A stretch of DNA of 38,304 bases from positions 1 through 38,304 of the forward strand of contig NZ_JACJQY010000049.1 in NCBI RefSeq assembly GCF_014696925.1, read 5' to 3'. Below the pieces are notes generated by a model. It made no database searches, was not told the DNA's origin, and saw only the letters and a program-made list of their open reading frames with translations. Made by a program: the position numbers and the translations under genes. Positions 1-8,067 of the stretch are shown in pieces (positions within the stretch are counted from its first letter, which is position 1; each line of letters starts with the position of its first letter). Source of the stretch: Phormidium tenue FACHB-1050. Its GTDB lineage: Bacteria; Cyanobacteriota; Cyanobacteriia; Pseudanabaenales; Pseudanabaenaceae.

Positions 1-125
1 CGCTTTCACTTATTTCTAATCTATATACCCCTGCCATTTTTTTATCCTCTTTCTCCTTTTTCTCTTATATCATCTGTTGCCTCTTCTTTGTGTTTTGGTA
101 TAAGTCCTAACAAGAATAGCAACTA

Positions 126-170
126 TCAAACAAAGAAAGGAGGTGCTATGCACCTCCTTTCTTTGTTTGA
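126..170 (-). terminator. perfect hairpin after the CHAT gene
   Basis: Arms 126-146 and 150-170 are perfectly complementary over 21 bp around a TAT loop. It lies just past the stop of the minus-strand CHAT gene, so it is a likely terminator. There is no strong T run beyond the arms. It has the 3-nt loop seen in most hairpins of this window. Confidence 0.6.
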
Positions 171-185
171 TTAGAGTGCTAGACA

Positions 186-1673
186 CTATAGCCAATTGCC
201 AACCAAGATAAAAGAAGCCCAAAAGTATGGGTGCTTCAAATCGATCGCTTGATTAAGTTGATTGAGAGAAACTACTGGTAAATTGGGAATTCCTTGGATC
301 TGGTTACCCTCAATTCTTACATCTCCTCTTAGTAGTGCGACCTGAGTTTGCTGCAAGGCGATCGCCTTACTTTGGGCATTGGGGTAATTGCGATAAAAAG
401 ATAGCATCAATGGTACTGTCCCAGCATCACTTACTACCCAAAGTGATGCAAGCACACTTTTTGCGCCTTTTTGTGCTGCAACACCACTTAAGCCAAGATT
501 TTTGCCGACAGCAGTCTGACAAGCACTCAGTGTCAGCATCTCAATTGGTTCAAAACCGAGATTGAAAGATTTAAGTTGATCGAGATATAGCCGCTCATTC
601 CACATTTGAATGAATGCACCACTAATAGTGTTACTCACAAATTTGGCATGGGTGGCTAGATGCACGATGCCATAGTTTTTCTTTTTTCGCTGGGTCTTGA
701 TATTTTCAACGGTAAAGCTTTGGTTAAGAAAAGCATCGCCCTGTAAAACTTGTGTGGTAATTATATTAGCCTCCACTTCGACACTAGGTAGTGCTGACAA
801 TCCTTGCATAGCTTCGGTCAGACCCATTACCAGAATGCTGTTGCTTCGGCGATCTCTCAATTGCAAATTTACCATTCCCATAGATGGCACAGTCGCGATC
901 GCATACTTCTGCACTAAAAAGTCTTTGCCATCATGTAAGGCTGCGATCGGAATTGCCCGCAATGGTCCATCCATTACAAAGATCAGCGTTGTGATATTTG
1001 CCGATTGCAAATCAGTATCAATTGGACGAATTATCCAATCGTATAGAGTTTGAGCAGAGGGTAAATAGTCTGTCGAACTGACATCACGAATATTACCCAC
1101 AAAATCCTCAGCCGCTGACAAAATATCTAATTCATTGGCTTCTCGGACAACTTTACGAATTGGTTTGCCAGATGATGGTATCAGTAGTATCTCTAAGCGA
1201 TCAGGGAAGATCACGGGATAGACTAAAGCAGTTTTACTCTCAGTAATCCGCTCAGAGCGAAGTAAAGCAGTCTGAGCCACACTGAGGCTCATAGGGATAG
1301 GATTAACATTTTCATTACTGTAATAGCGATGCTCGTCACTGTAGGATCTCTCGATCGCATATTGTGCATCTTCCAATTGGTTGCTATTAAAATAATCTCC
1401 TGCCCGCCGACGGGCCTCCAATCCTGCTGGTGCTTTGGTAAATCCATTAGTTATTACACCACCGAGCAAGCGCTCCCCCAGTCCACCAACCTCTGGGGAA
1501 AAAATTTCGGGGGAAGAATTTATGGGTCTAGGACTTGCTGATGGAGTTGCTTGACCTAATGCTACATTGTTGTGATAAGTAGCTCTGCGACCCAAAACTC
1601 CTATTCCACTTAAAATTAGAACTAGCAAAACTTTCCAACTAAGCGATCGCATTTTCATAACTTTTATTCTCAT
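186..1673 (-). CDS. CHAT-domain (caspase-like) protein with N-terminal signal/anchor
   Basis: The protein has 495 residues. A hydrophobic segment at about residues 12-29 suggests a signal peptide or membrane anchor. A short TPR-like helical stretch follows near residues 88-110. A CHAT domain fills about residues 200-495. The caspase-type dyad is visible as H342 in VHLATHA and C385 in LSACQTA. CHAT domains are clan CD cysteine-peptidase folds, often found in cyanobacteria behind long TPR arrays; here the TPR part is nearly absent. Substrate and partner are unknown, and the downstream neighbour (SLH porin) offers no functional link. The start is uncertain: ATGs lie at codons 1, 6 and 8, and the purine-rich AAGAGA touches the first one. 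Export to the periplasm is inference. Confidence 0.85.
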   Translation of the reverse strand: MRIKVMKMRSLSWKVLLVLILSGIGVLGRRATYHNNVALGQATPSASPRPINSSPEIFSPEVGGLGERLLGGVITNGFTKAPAGLEARRRAGDYFNSNQLEDAQYAIERSYSDEHRYYSNENVNPIPMSLSVAQTALLRSERITESKTALVYPVIFPDRLEILLIPSSGKPIRKVVREANELDILSAAEDFVGNIRDVSSTDYLPSAQTLYDWIIRPIDTDLQSANITTLIFVMDGPLRAIPIAALHDGKDFLVQKYAIATVPSMGMVNLQLRDRRSNSILVMGLTEAMQGLSALPSVEVEANIITTQVLQGDAFLNQSFTVENIKTQRKKKNYGIVHLATHAKFVSNTISGAFIQMWNERLYLDQLKSFNLGFEPIEMLTLSACQTAVGKNLGLSGVAAQKGAKSVLASLWVVSDAGTVPLMLSFYRNYPNAQSKAIALQQTQVALLRGDVRIEGNQIQGIPNLPVVSLNQLNQAIDLKHPYFWASFILVGNWL

Positions 1674-1723
1674 TCTCTTACAAAAATTTCTGTACTAAAA
1701 AGCATTCCGATCCACGACGCAGC

Positions 1724-3475
1724 TTAAAATGTGAAAGTGGTGCGAATTGTGCCAATTGTAATTGTGTCGCTTGTGGATGTGTGAACGGGATTAAATAGAA
1801 AGATTACTCCTGGGGTGATGTTGATATTGTCAGAAATTCGATAACGATAAAAGAGTTCCACATGGGTGGTACTGGCAGGCTGTGAGCCAACTGCACCAAA
1901 GTCAACTCCATTCAATCCAATTGCACTAGGAACGTTGCCGAAGGAGAGGTTGCTGCTGACGATTTTGGGTGGTTGCCCAAAATAGATACCGCCAAGGTTT
2001 CCACGCCCAAACAAATCGAACAAATTGAGATAGACCATCCAATTAGTCGTTTCTACAGTTCCAGTTGCACCGTTGACAGCATTGGATTTTGTATAACCGC
2101 CCCATGTACCAAGTGTAAGGTAGGGACTAATTCGCCAGTTAAGCGTTGCTCCGATCGCATCAGTCAGAAAATTTGCACCATTAATGTTGATGAAATTATC
2201 ACCTGAGGATAGTCTTAAAAAGCCACCAGTCGTATAAGCATGGAGGTAATACAAAGCGACATCGATCGCATTAGTCGGTGTCAGTGTTAGCTGTCCTCCT
2301 AATGTGTAATCACTACCGAATAAGCCCCCACCATTGCCTAAGGTGGTTGGATTAGCGGGATCGCCTGCGGCATATACACCCTGCAAACTGATGCGATCGG
2401 CAATTTGCCAATCAAAGCCCACACCTGCGCGACTCCGTCCAACGTCTAATATCGGATTGCGCTGAGCAAAAGACGAAATTGGTCCCAAACCAGCACTTTC
2501 GACTCGATTAGGTCCCCGAAAAACAGTTGCTGGATTGACACCTTCCGTCCCAACGATAAATACTGCATTATCTCCCACCATGAAACGATAGGACAAATCA
2601 GAAAGCAAAAATGTACTTGCCGAATTACCCTCATAACTAAGACGAGTAAAGTTGTCTTGAAAAATATTGCCTGAGCCCGTAGACAAATTTGCAGCACTCA
2701 GCCCTACTAAGAGTAAGCTCCGATTATGAAAATCAAATTGGGTCAGTAAACTAAGCTGTAGGTTGTAACCCAAGGTCAGATTTGTCGAGGGATCGGCTTC
2801 ATTAGCAGTCAAGATTCCATCTCGAGAACTCAAGTCAGCCGAGTTACGCAATCGCCCCTGCAAGCCAAATATAGCCTGTCCATACAGCTTAGTTGTCGTT
2901 GAGAATTGCTGAGCTTCTAATTTTGAAGTTTTTGCTTCTAGCGTATCCACTCGCCCCCGCAATATCGCCAACTCAGACGCAAATTCTTCTTGAAGTTTTT
3001 GAATAGTAGCAAGATCTTCTTTGCTAACCTTATCGGCTAAACCTATGGTAATAATTTCGTTGATTTTGTCCAAACAAGCATTCAAACCAGCCGCAAATTC
3101 GTAGCGTGAAAGGTTTTTTTGCCCTCGAAATGTGGCATCAGGATAACCCGCTATACATGCATAGCGTTCGACCAAAGATTGCAAGGCAGTAAATGACCAA
3201 TCAGTTGATCGGACATCACTCAATTGAGAAACTGATGTTACTGACTCCGATTCTTTTGGCTTTGTGGGTGAAAGAGTGCGAATGTTTTGAAGAGATTCTT
3301 TAACATTCTGATCCGCTTTCTTTTCACTGCTAATTGTGGTAGCACGAGATTGTTGTGCAATCGTATCTGTGGGGAATCCTGTCAGTAAAAATACACTAAA
3401 TAACAACCATTTAATCCACATCAAATTAGGTGTAATGTAGTGAATTCTTTCAATCGGATCAATCCGATTAAACAT
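1724..3475 (-). CDS. SLH-domain outer-membrane porin (cyanobacterial iron-uptake porin/OprB type)
   Basis: The protein has 583 residues. It has a hydrophobic export segment at about residues 19-40, one SLH domain at about 82-140 (DVRSTDWSFTALQSLVERY, GYPDATFRG), a coiled coil at about 155-190, and then a long beta-strand-rich barrel ending in aromatic F (TTFTF), as outer-membrane proteins do. This order (signal, SLH, coiled coil, barrel) is that of the abundant cyanobacterial porins of the SomA/Slr1841 type, which anchor to peptidoglycan-linked polysaccharide through SLH and let small solutes or inorganic ions pass. The start is supported by AAGGAG about 8 nt upstream. Substrate specificity cannot be read from sequence. 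Confidence 0.88.
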   Translation of the reverse strand: MFNRIDPIERIHYITPNLMWIKWLLFSVFLLTGFPTDTIAQQSRATTISSEKKADQNVKESLQNIRTLSPTKPKESESVTSVSQLSDVRSTDWSFTALQSLVERYACIAGYPDATFRGQKNLSRYEFAAGLNACLDKINEIITIGLADKVSKEDLATIQKLQEEFASELAILRGRVDTLEAKTSKLEAQQFSTTTKLYGQAIFGLQGRLRNSADLSSRDGILTANEADPSTNLTLGYNLQLSLLTQFDFHNRSLLLVGLSAANLSTGSGNIFQDNFTRLSYEGNSASTFLLSDLSYRFMVGDNAVFIVGTEGVNPATVFRGPNRVESAGLGPISSFAQRNPILDVGRSRAGVGFDWQIADRISLQGVYAAGDPANPTTLGNGGGLFGSDYTLGGQLTLTPTNAIDVALYYLHAYTTGGFLRLSSGDNFININGANFLTDAIGATLNWRISPYLTLGTWGGYTKSNAVNGATGTVETTNWMVYLNLFDLFGRGNLGGIYFGQPPKIVSSNLSFGNVPSAIGLNGVDFGAVGSQPASTTHVELFYRYRISDNINITPGVIFLFNPVHTSTSDTITIGTIRTTFTF

Positions 3476-3642
3476 ATTTGCTTTCTCCTTAAACTGAATG
3501 AACTGAGAGATACAAGTATTTATAACTATTTGTATCTTATAACCAGAAGATGAAACCTAATCAGTAAAAACTAATTGATAAAATTCAGTTTGTCATGCCT
3601 TTTAAAGAATTACAATTTATATATACATATCGACATAAGTAT

Positions 3643-3732
3643 CTGAGTGCAATTAAATATAAAACCCCAAAAACTATTACGCACGCGCAGCGTGCGTAAT
3701 AGTTTTTGGTTCTAGGTTTTAATTATGCCCAG
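3643..3732. repeat. 90-bp palindromic element, copy 1
   Basis: Terminal inverted repeats CTGAGTGCAATTAAA (3643-3657) and the complement of CTGGGCATAATTAAA (3718-3732) enclose a perfect hairpin with 20-bp arms, 3667-3686 and 3690-3709, and a GCA loop. The tips match the element at 6895-6984, while the hairpin sequence is different. Confidence 0.7.
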
Positions 3733-3767
3733 CTATTTATAGCGCTTTGCAAGCAGGCGAGTTACAA

Positions 3768-3804
3768 AGGTTTGTTTACCCGCCGCAGGCGGGGAAACAA
3801 ACCT
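3768..3804. repeat. GGTTTGTTT..CCCGCC hairpin
   Basis: Arms 3768-3784 and 3788-3804 pair over 17 bp with one mismatch around a GCA loop. The same arm sequence recurs at 8009-8054. Confidence 0.65.
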
Positions 3805-3830
3805 GTACTCCACTAGACTGATAGATGCTA

Positions 3831-3921
3831 TATAGCATTTCTATTACATTTGTGCGATTAAATAATTTATGAGAATACATGATTTAAGATACATTATCAC
3901 AAATTATTTAGGATTGATATA
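3831..3921. repeat. degenerate 91-bp element with TATAGCA termini
   Basis: The left end TATAGCA..CATTTGTG and the right end CACAAATTATTTAGGATT..ATATA are imperfect inverted repeats. Length and tips match the intact 91-bp copy at 9729-9819. The interior has no strong hairpin, so it looks decayed. Confidence 0.45.
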
Positions 3922-4003
3922 TATTACTAATAATTCAAATTTAAAAACAATTTAGAATTGCTATAGTTAAAGTGTAAAGAAATGCAATTAATTACCATTT
4001 AGT

Positions 4004-5071
4004 ATGCTTTATACACCACCTTGGCATCTCACCAATGGTCTGCTAATGACCCTTTATACTGCTTTGCGAATAAGTCGAAAATGGGAAAACTTCACAGTTG
4101 AACCAGAGCCTATTTATCAAGAGCATATTTTTACAGGTGCAAATGGTGTGCCGATCTTTGGTAAGTATGCAATTCCGCAAAATGCGAAAGGAACTATTGT
4201 TGGAACCTATGGCATCACTGGAGATTTAGATAATCAATGGTTTCTCAAAATTCTGGGGCGTAAGGCGATCGCTAAAGGATATGCTGTCGTTTTATTTGAT
4301 TGGCGAGCGCATGGCAAAACTGCTGAGCTTTCACCAGCGCTAACCTCAGATGGACTGTATGAAGGCGAAGATTTTATTAGGATTGCAAATACAGCTAAAC
4401 AATTAGGATGTCCTGCTCCCTTTTGGCTGACGGGCTATTCCCTTGGAGGGCAACTTGCCTTATGGGGAATCAAAGCGGGAGAATCGATCGCTAGTTGGGG
4501 GAGTGATTTAGATATTACATCAGCCGATATCGCAGGCGGAGCCGTAATTTGTCCTAGCGTTAACTCCAATAGATCGCTTACTTATTTGGTCAAAGATGAA
4601 CTGGGTCGATTTCTCGAAAAGGCGATCGCTCGTGAATTAAAAAAACTAGGACGCGGCATGGCAAAAATGCATCCTGAATCAATTGATCGTGATGCGGTGG
4701 AGAGAGCAAACAGTATTTGGGGATTTGATAACGAATTGACGATCGCCAAATTAGGATTTGACTCCGTAGAAGAATACTACGATGCAAGTTGTCCGTTATA
4801 CTTCATGCCGCATTTGCAAAAGCCAACCTTTATTCTCTATGCGGCGGATGACCCGATGTTTGACCCATCGATCATTCCCGATTTAGAAAAAATCGCGGAA
4901 GATAATCCTGCCATTAAACTTATGGTCACCCAGTATGGTGGTCATGTCGGCTATGTCAGTAGTAAAACATGCCAACATCAATATGGCGATCGCGATCGAT
5001 GGTGGGCATGGAATCGCGTTTTTGAATGGATAGAATCTTATGATCTACACACTAAGAATCTAGAGTTCTAG
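4004..5071 (+). CDS. alpha/beta hydrolase, YheT-like family
   Basis: The protein has 355 residues, about the usual length of the YheT/COG0429 alpha/beta hydrolases. The nucleophile elbow GYSLGG puts the serine at S146. The acid is D282 or D283 in YAADDPMFDPS, and H314 in YGGHVGYV completes the triad. DWRAHGKT (residues 99-106) is the strand-turn usually near the oxyanion region. No signal peptide is seen, so it should be cytosolic. Family members are esterases or acyltransferases of unsettled substrate. It starts at an ATG with no strong ribosome site. It converges on the next gene with a 10-bp gap. Confidence 0.85.
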   Translation: MLYTPPWHLTNGLLMTLYTALRISRKWENFTVEPEPIYQEHIFTGANGVPIFGKYAIPQNAKGTIVGTYGITGDLDNQWFLKILGRKAIAKGYAVVLFDWRAHGKTAELSPALTSDGLYEGEDFIRIANTAKQLGCPAPFWLTGYSLGGQLALWGIKAGESIASWGSDLDITSADIAGGAVICPSVNSNRSLTYLVKDELGRFLEKAIARELKKLGRGMAKMHPESIDRDAVERANSIWGFDNELTIAKLGFDSVEEYYDASCPLYFMPHLQKPTFILYAADDPMFDPSIIPDLEKIAEDNPAIKLMVTQYGGHVGYVSSKTCQHQYGDRDRWWAWNRVFEWIESYDLHTKNLEF

Positions 5072-5081
5072 TAGTATCTTC

Positions 5082-6437
5082 TTACTCAAACTGCTCAAAT
5101 TGCTCAACTGATTTCTGATCGAAATCTACAAACCTTTTTAATTGTGAAAATACACGATAGTTCTCTAAATTTATATCAGCTAAATCATTATCAACATTTT
5201 TCATTTTAATTAGACTATAGTCTGTATCCTCATCAAAAATAGCCAATGTGACATTCAAAACATCAAGAAAATTGATAAAAGGACGACATTCTGTTTCGTC
5301 GTACACACTGTAAAATTTGAGTAATTCAGCAACATAACTTTCCAAATAAAAGCGACTATGCGGCAGAATTAGGACAATCTTTAGCAATAAAATTATGGGG
5401 TTAAGAAAGTTATCATATTCTAGTGATAACTGTAAAAACTCAGAGGGTTTACGGCGTTCATTTAACAGTAAATATTGCAAAACTCGATTGCAAGTTGCGT
5501 ATAGTAAACTAACAGGCATTATTTCTTCATTGCGATGGGATTGGAAATGTTTTAATTTTTCCACAACTGTCAAACGTAACACCTCAGAAACTTCCAAATC
5601 ATCCTGCGATATACCCAAGTAATTAAGTAGTCTGACTTTGAATTCTAAGAAAGTTATATTCTGGATTTCTTCATAAAAGTTTTTAGCAGCTTTGCGATAG
5701 TTTGCATTACCCTGCTTATTCAATACTCTTTTGATTAAAAGTAGTACCCCATCACCTAAATTGGTTGGATTTGGACGTTGAGGATTTGCACCTAATCTGG
5801 AGTCAATACGCGCCGTATACATTGCTAAATCAAACTTAAATTGCTTCTTGATTTTTCGAGATAAATTTGCTGCATATTGGCGTTGCTCTAGAGGTTTTCT
5901 TGGATCAGCATATTCTGAGATGAGTAGATATGAGGAAAAACGCTCACTCCAGTTGTGATAGCTCTTATGTACACCAGCTCGACCTGAGAGCGATCGCAGA
6001 GTATTGTACTCTTCGGATTGAACAAATTTTTGTAGCCAATATCTTAATTTCTTTAGCTTATGTATTTTGGTGGGCACACCAATAGAATCTGACAAGAAAA
6101 GATCCGCTAACTTTTGACAAGCACTAATATTTCCATTGATCGCCCAGTTATTATTGAGAATGTAGCAACAGCGCAAAAGAGCATACTTAAACTCACTTTC
6201 TTTGTTGTGAAAGATAATTTCGCCTAGGGCATAGTAAGCATTAACATTATCAATCTCTTCATATCTAATAAATAATTTTTCAAATTGATTTAAAATTACT
6301 TCAGCTTCGTAATATTTAATAATTCCTAAGAAGAAGCTATAGATATGTTCTTGAGCCTTCTCTATGCTGCCAGCAGTTATATCAGTTACTGGCTCAGAGA
6401 ATCGATTAAATTGATTTTGATTGGAAAACTGTGCCAT
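5082..6437 (-). CDS. hypothetical protein, 451 aa, helical
   Basis: I do not recognise this protein. It is rich in Leu, Tyr, Phe and Lys with many predicted helices, and has no signal peptide and no clear membrane segment. The arrangement of short amphipathic helices through about residues 25-170 could be an alpha-solenoid (TPR/HEAT-like), but no repeat consensus is clear. The C-terminus is acidic and Gln/Glu-rich. One HIP1 site lies inside the gene near 5990. It stands alone, convergent with the hydrolase and followed upstream by 900 bp of repeat-laden spacer, so context gives no hint of function. Codon use looks more AT-rich than its neighbours. Confidence 0.75.
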   Translation of the reverse strand: MAQFSNQNQFNRFSEPVTDITAGSIEKAQEHIYSFFLGIIKYYEAEVILNQFEKLFIRYEEIDNVNAYYALGEIIFHNKESEFKYALLRCCYILNNNWAINGNISACQKLADLFLSDSIGVPTKIHKLKKLRYWLQKFVQSEEYNTLRSLSGRAGVHKSYHNWSERFSSYLLISEYADPRKPLEQRQYAANLSRKIKKQFKFDLAMYTARIDSRLGANPQRPNPTNLGDGVLLLIKRVLNKQGNANYRKAAKNFYEEIQNITFLEFKVRLLNYLGISQDDLEVSEVLRLTVVEKLKHFQSHRNEEIMPVSLLYATCNRVLQYLLLNERRKPSEFLQLSLEYDNFLNPIILLLKIVLILPHSRFYLESYVAELLKFYSVYDETECRPFINFLDVLNVTLAIFDEDTDYSLIKMKNVDNDLADINLENYRVFSQLKRFVDFDQKSVEQFEQFE

Positions 6438-6487
6438 ATCAATATTTTCTTGAACAACAGCAGAAGGTTTTGAATTTCAGGTTTGAA

Positions 6488-6580
6488 TTTAGCAGCCTTA
6501 AATCGATGATGGTTTAATAAGTTTAGAAAAGAGCAGAACCTACAAGTTGAGTCTTCCACAAACTATTTAGGATTGCTATA
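6488..6580. repeat. 93-bp element with TATAGCA-type termini, degenerate
   Basis: The left end TTTAGCAGCCTTAAAT is inversely related to the right end ATTTAGGATTGCTATA. Size and ends match 9729-9819. No strong internal hairpin remains. Confidence 0.5.
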
Positions 6581-6894
6581 CATTATACTAATCAACAAAA
6601 AAATTCATCTAAACTTATCTTCTTTAAAATAACTTATTATTTTAGGACGGATTTCTAATAATTTACCCTTGAAGCTATTTATTAGAAAATTTAGGGTTTA
6701 AAGTGTTTTGAATTTGTTTCTTTTGACTAATTTAGGATAATAAAAATTACTGTACAAGTACGCAGTGATTTTTATTGAGAATTCTAAACTTGTAATGATA
6801 GAGACACTAATAAATCTAAAATCACTATTTCTGTGACTTTGCTTACGACAGACTCTACTCAATGTTCACTCATATAATGCGAATTACTAAGTGG

Positions 6895-6984
6895 CTAGAT
6901 GAAATTAAATATAAAACTTAAAAACCTGTGATGTAGGTTATACATGTGTCACAGGTTTTAACTTTTGTCTTTAATTATGCCTAG
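6895..6984. repeat. 90-bp palindromic element, copy 2
   Basis: The ends CTAGATGAAATTAAA (6895-6909) and the complement of CTAGGCATAATTAAA (6970-6984) match the tips of the copy at 3643-3732, and the AATTAAATATAAAAC flank is identical. The inner hairpin (arms near 6920-6931 and 6948-6959) is unrelated in sequence. Confidence 0.7.
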
Positions 6985-7137
6985 ATACTCACTAAATAAA
7001 TTTTACCTAAAAGAAATTTACTATTGTAGGCATTATATAAGTTTCGTAAAGCTAAGTCATGGTACTAAAAGCTTATTTTTAAAGGTAGGGGCTTAGCTGT
7101 AAAATAAAAATCGTTTGTTTGATCGCCTTTTTCAGAG

Positions 7138-7243
7138 TAATACTAAACTATAAAATGGCTACGCCATTTTATAGTTTTAAAAACCTTACCGAGTTTAGTT
7201 TGTAATTCATAATAGTATCGTCACACTTTGGTGAATTGGTATA
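7138..7243. repeat. TAATACC MITE, copy A
   Basis: The element begins TAATACTAAAC, carries the palindrome AAAATGGCTACGCCATTTT, then AACCTTACCGAGTTTAGT, and ends GTGAATTGGTATA. It aligns along its length with copies at 12916-13035 and 17717-17824. Its right end abuts the region upstream of the exonuclease gene. Confidence 0.8.
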
Positions 7244-7341
7244 AAAGCAGTTATCAAATTTTGCCAAGTTTGGCAACTAGGCTGTATAAAAGCTGTATAA
7301 CCCAAGAGCTACTCAAAAAAAATCTCACCAACAAAATTAAG

Positions 7342-7965
7342 ATGCCAGCTTTTAAAATTTTTGATAACGATATTGACTTTGAAACTCTTCAAGAATATCT
7401 GGGCTGCGAGGCGATCGCTATTGATACCGAAACTATGGGGTTGATTCCCAGACGTGATCGCCTATGCTTAATCCAAATTTGCAATGATGATGAAACTGTA
7501 AGTTTAGTAAGAATTGCACAAGGCATTAAAAGTGCGCCCAACCTCAAGTATTTATTTGAAGCCCCTGAAGTTAATAAGGTTTTTCATTTTGCTAGGTTTG
7601 ATGTAGCGATGTTGGAAGCCCATCTCGGTATTGCCACTCATCCAATTTTCTGCACTAAAATTGCTAGTAAACTGGCTAGGACATATACCGATAAGCATGG
7701 TTTAAAGGAATTAGTCCGCGAACTAGAAAAAATTGAACTAGATAAAACATCGCAATCGTCAGACTGGGGAAATGTTCAAGTTCTGTCAGAAGCCCAGCTA
7801 CAGTACGCAGCTAATGACGTTCGATACTTGTTATCTGTTTATCGCAAACTGATTGATATGCTGATTCGAGAAAATCGTTATGATTTAGCGAAAGCCTGTT
7901 TTGCTCATATTCCGACACTTGTGTATTTAGATTTACTAGGATATGCGGATGTTTTTGCCCATTAA
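7342..7965 (+). CDS. RNase D-like 3'-5' exonuclease (DEDDy)
   Basis: From the ATG at 7342 the protein has 207 residues and is a bare DEDDy exonuclease domain. D28 and E30 are in AIDTETMGL, D87 in FHFARFDVAM, and Y155 and D159 in QYAANDVRY. The HRDC domains of full RNase D are absent. The short form is common in cyanobacteria and probably trims RNA 3' ends such as tRNA precursors (inference). The frame is open upstream to a TTG at 7228, but that extension is encoded partly by the right end of a MITE and lacks the fold, so the ATG start is preferred. Confidence 0.88.
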   Translation: MPAFKIFDNDIDFETLQEYLGCEAIAIDTETMGLIPRRDRLCLIQICNDDETVSLVRIAQGIKSAPNLKYLFEAPEVNKVFHFARFDVAMLEAHLGIATHPIFCTKIASKLARTYTDKHGLKELVRELEKIELDKTSQSSDWGNVQVLSEAQLQYAANDVRYLLSVYRKLIDMLIRENRYDLAKACFAHIPTLVYLDLLGYADVFAH

Positions 7966-8008
7966 GCAAACAGTGCTGGCTTATAGTTTTTATCTATCAG
8001 TCTAGTAA

Positions 8009-8054
8009 AGTACTGGTTTGTTTCCCGCCTTCGGCGGGGAAACAAACCAGTACT
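8009..8054. repeat. AGTACTGGTTTGTTT hairpin
   Basis: The arm 8009-8029 pairs with 8033-8054 around a TTC loop, with one bulged G. It lies between two convergent genes and may act as a terminator for both. The arm core matches the hairpin at 3768-3804. Confidence 0.7.
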
Positions 8055-8067
8055 CGCTAATAGAAGT

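Larger units (their letters stand above)
3476..4003. other. divergent intergenic region filled with palindromic repeats
   Basis: No gene is seen. It holds the upstream region of the porin (inverted AGATACAA/TTGTATCT near 3508-3537), a 90-bp hairpin element (3643-3732), a second hairpin (3768-3804) and a degenerate 91-bp TIR element (3831-3921). The hydrolase promoter must lie in the AT-rich last 80 bp. Confidence 0.6.
6438..7341. other. 900-bp intergenic repeat region
   Basis: No convincing gene is seen. From left to right it holds a 93-bp element with TTTAGCA/TGCTATA ends (6488-6580), an inverted repeat at 6739-6776, a 90-bp palindromic element (6895-6984), an unassigned AT-rich stretch, and a TAATACC MITE (7138-7243) just before the exonuclease gene. 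Confidence 0.6.

Noticed and set aside
7228-7341. Upstream extension of the RNase D-like gene from TTG
   Set aside because: The first codons come from the right end of a MITE and the exonuclease fold begins at the ATG at 7342.
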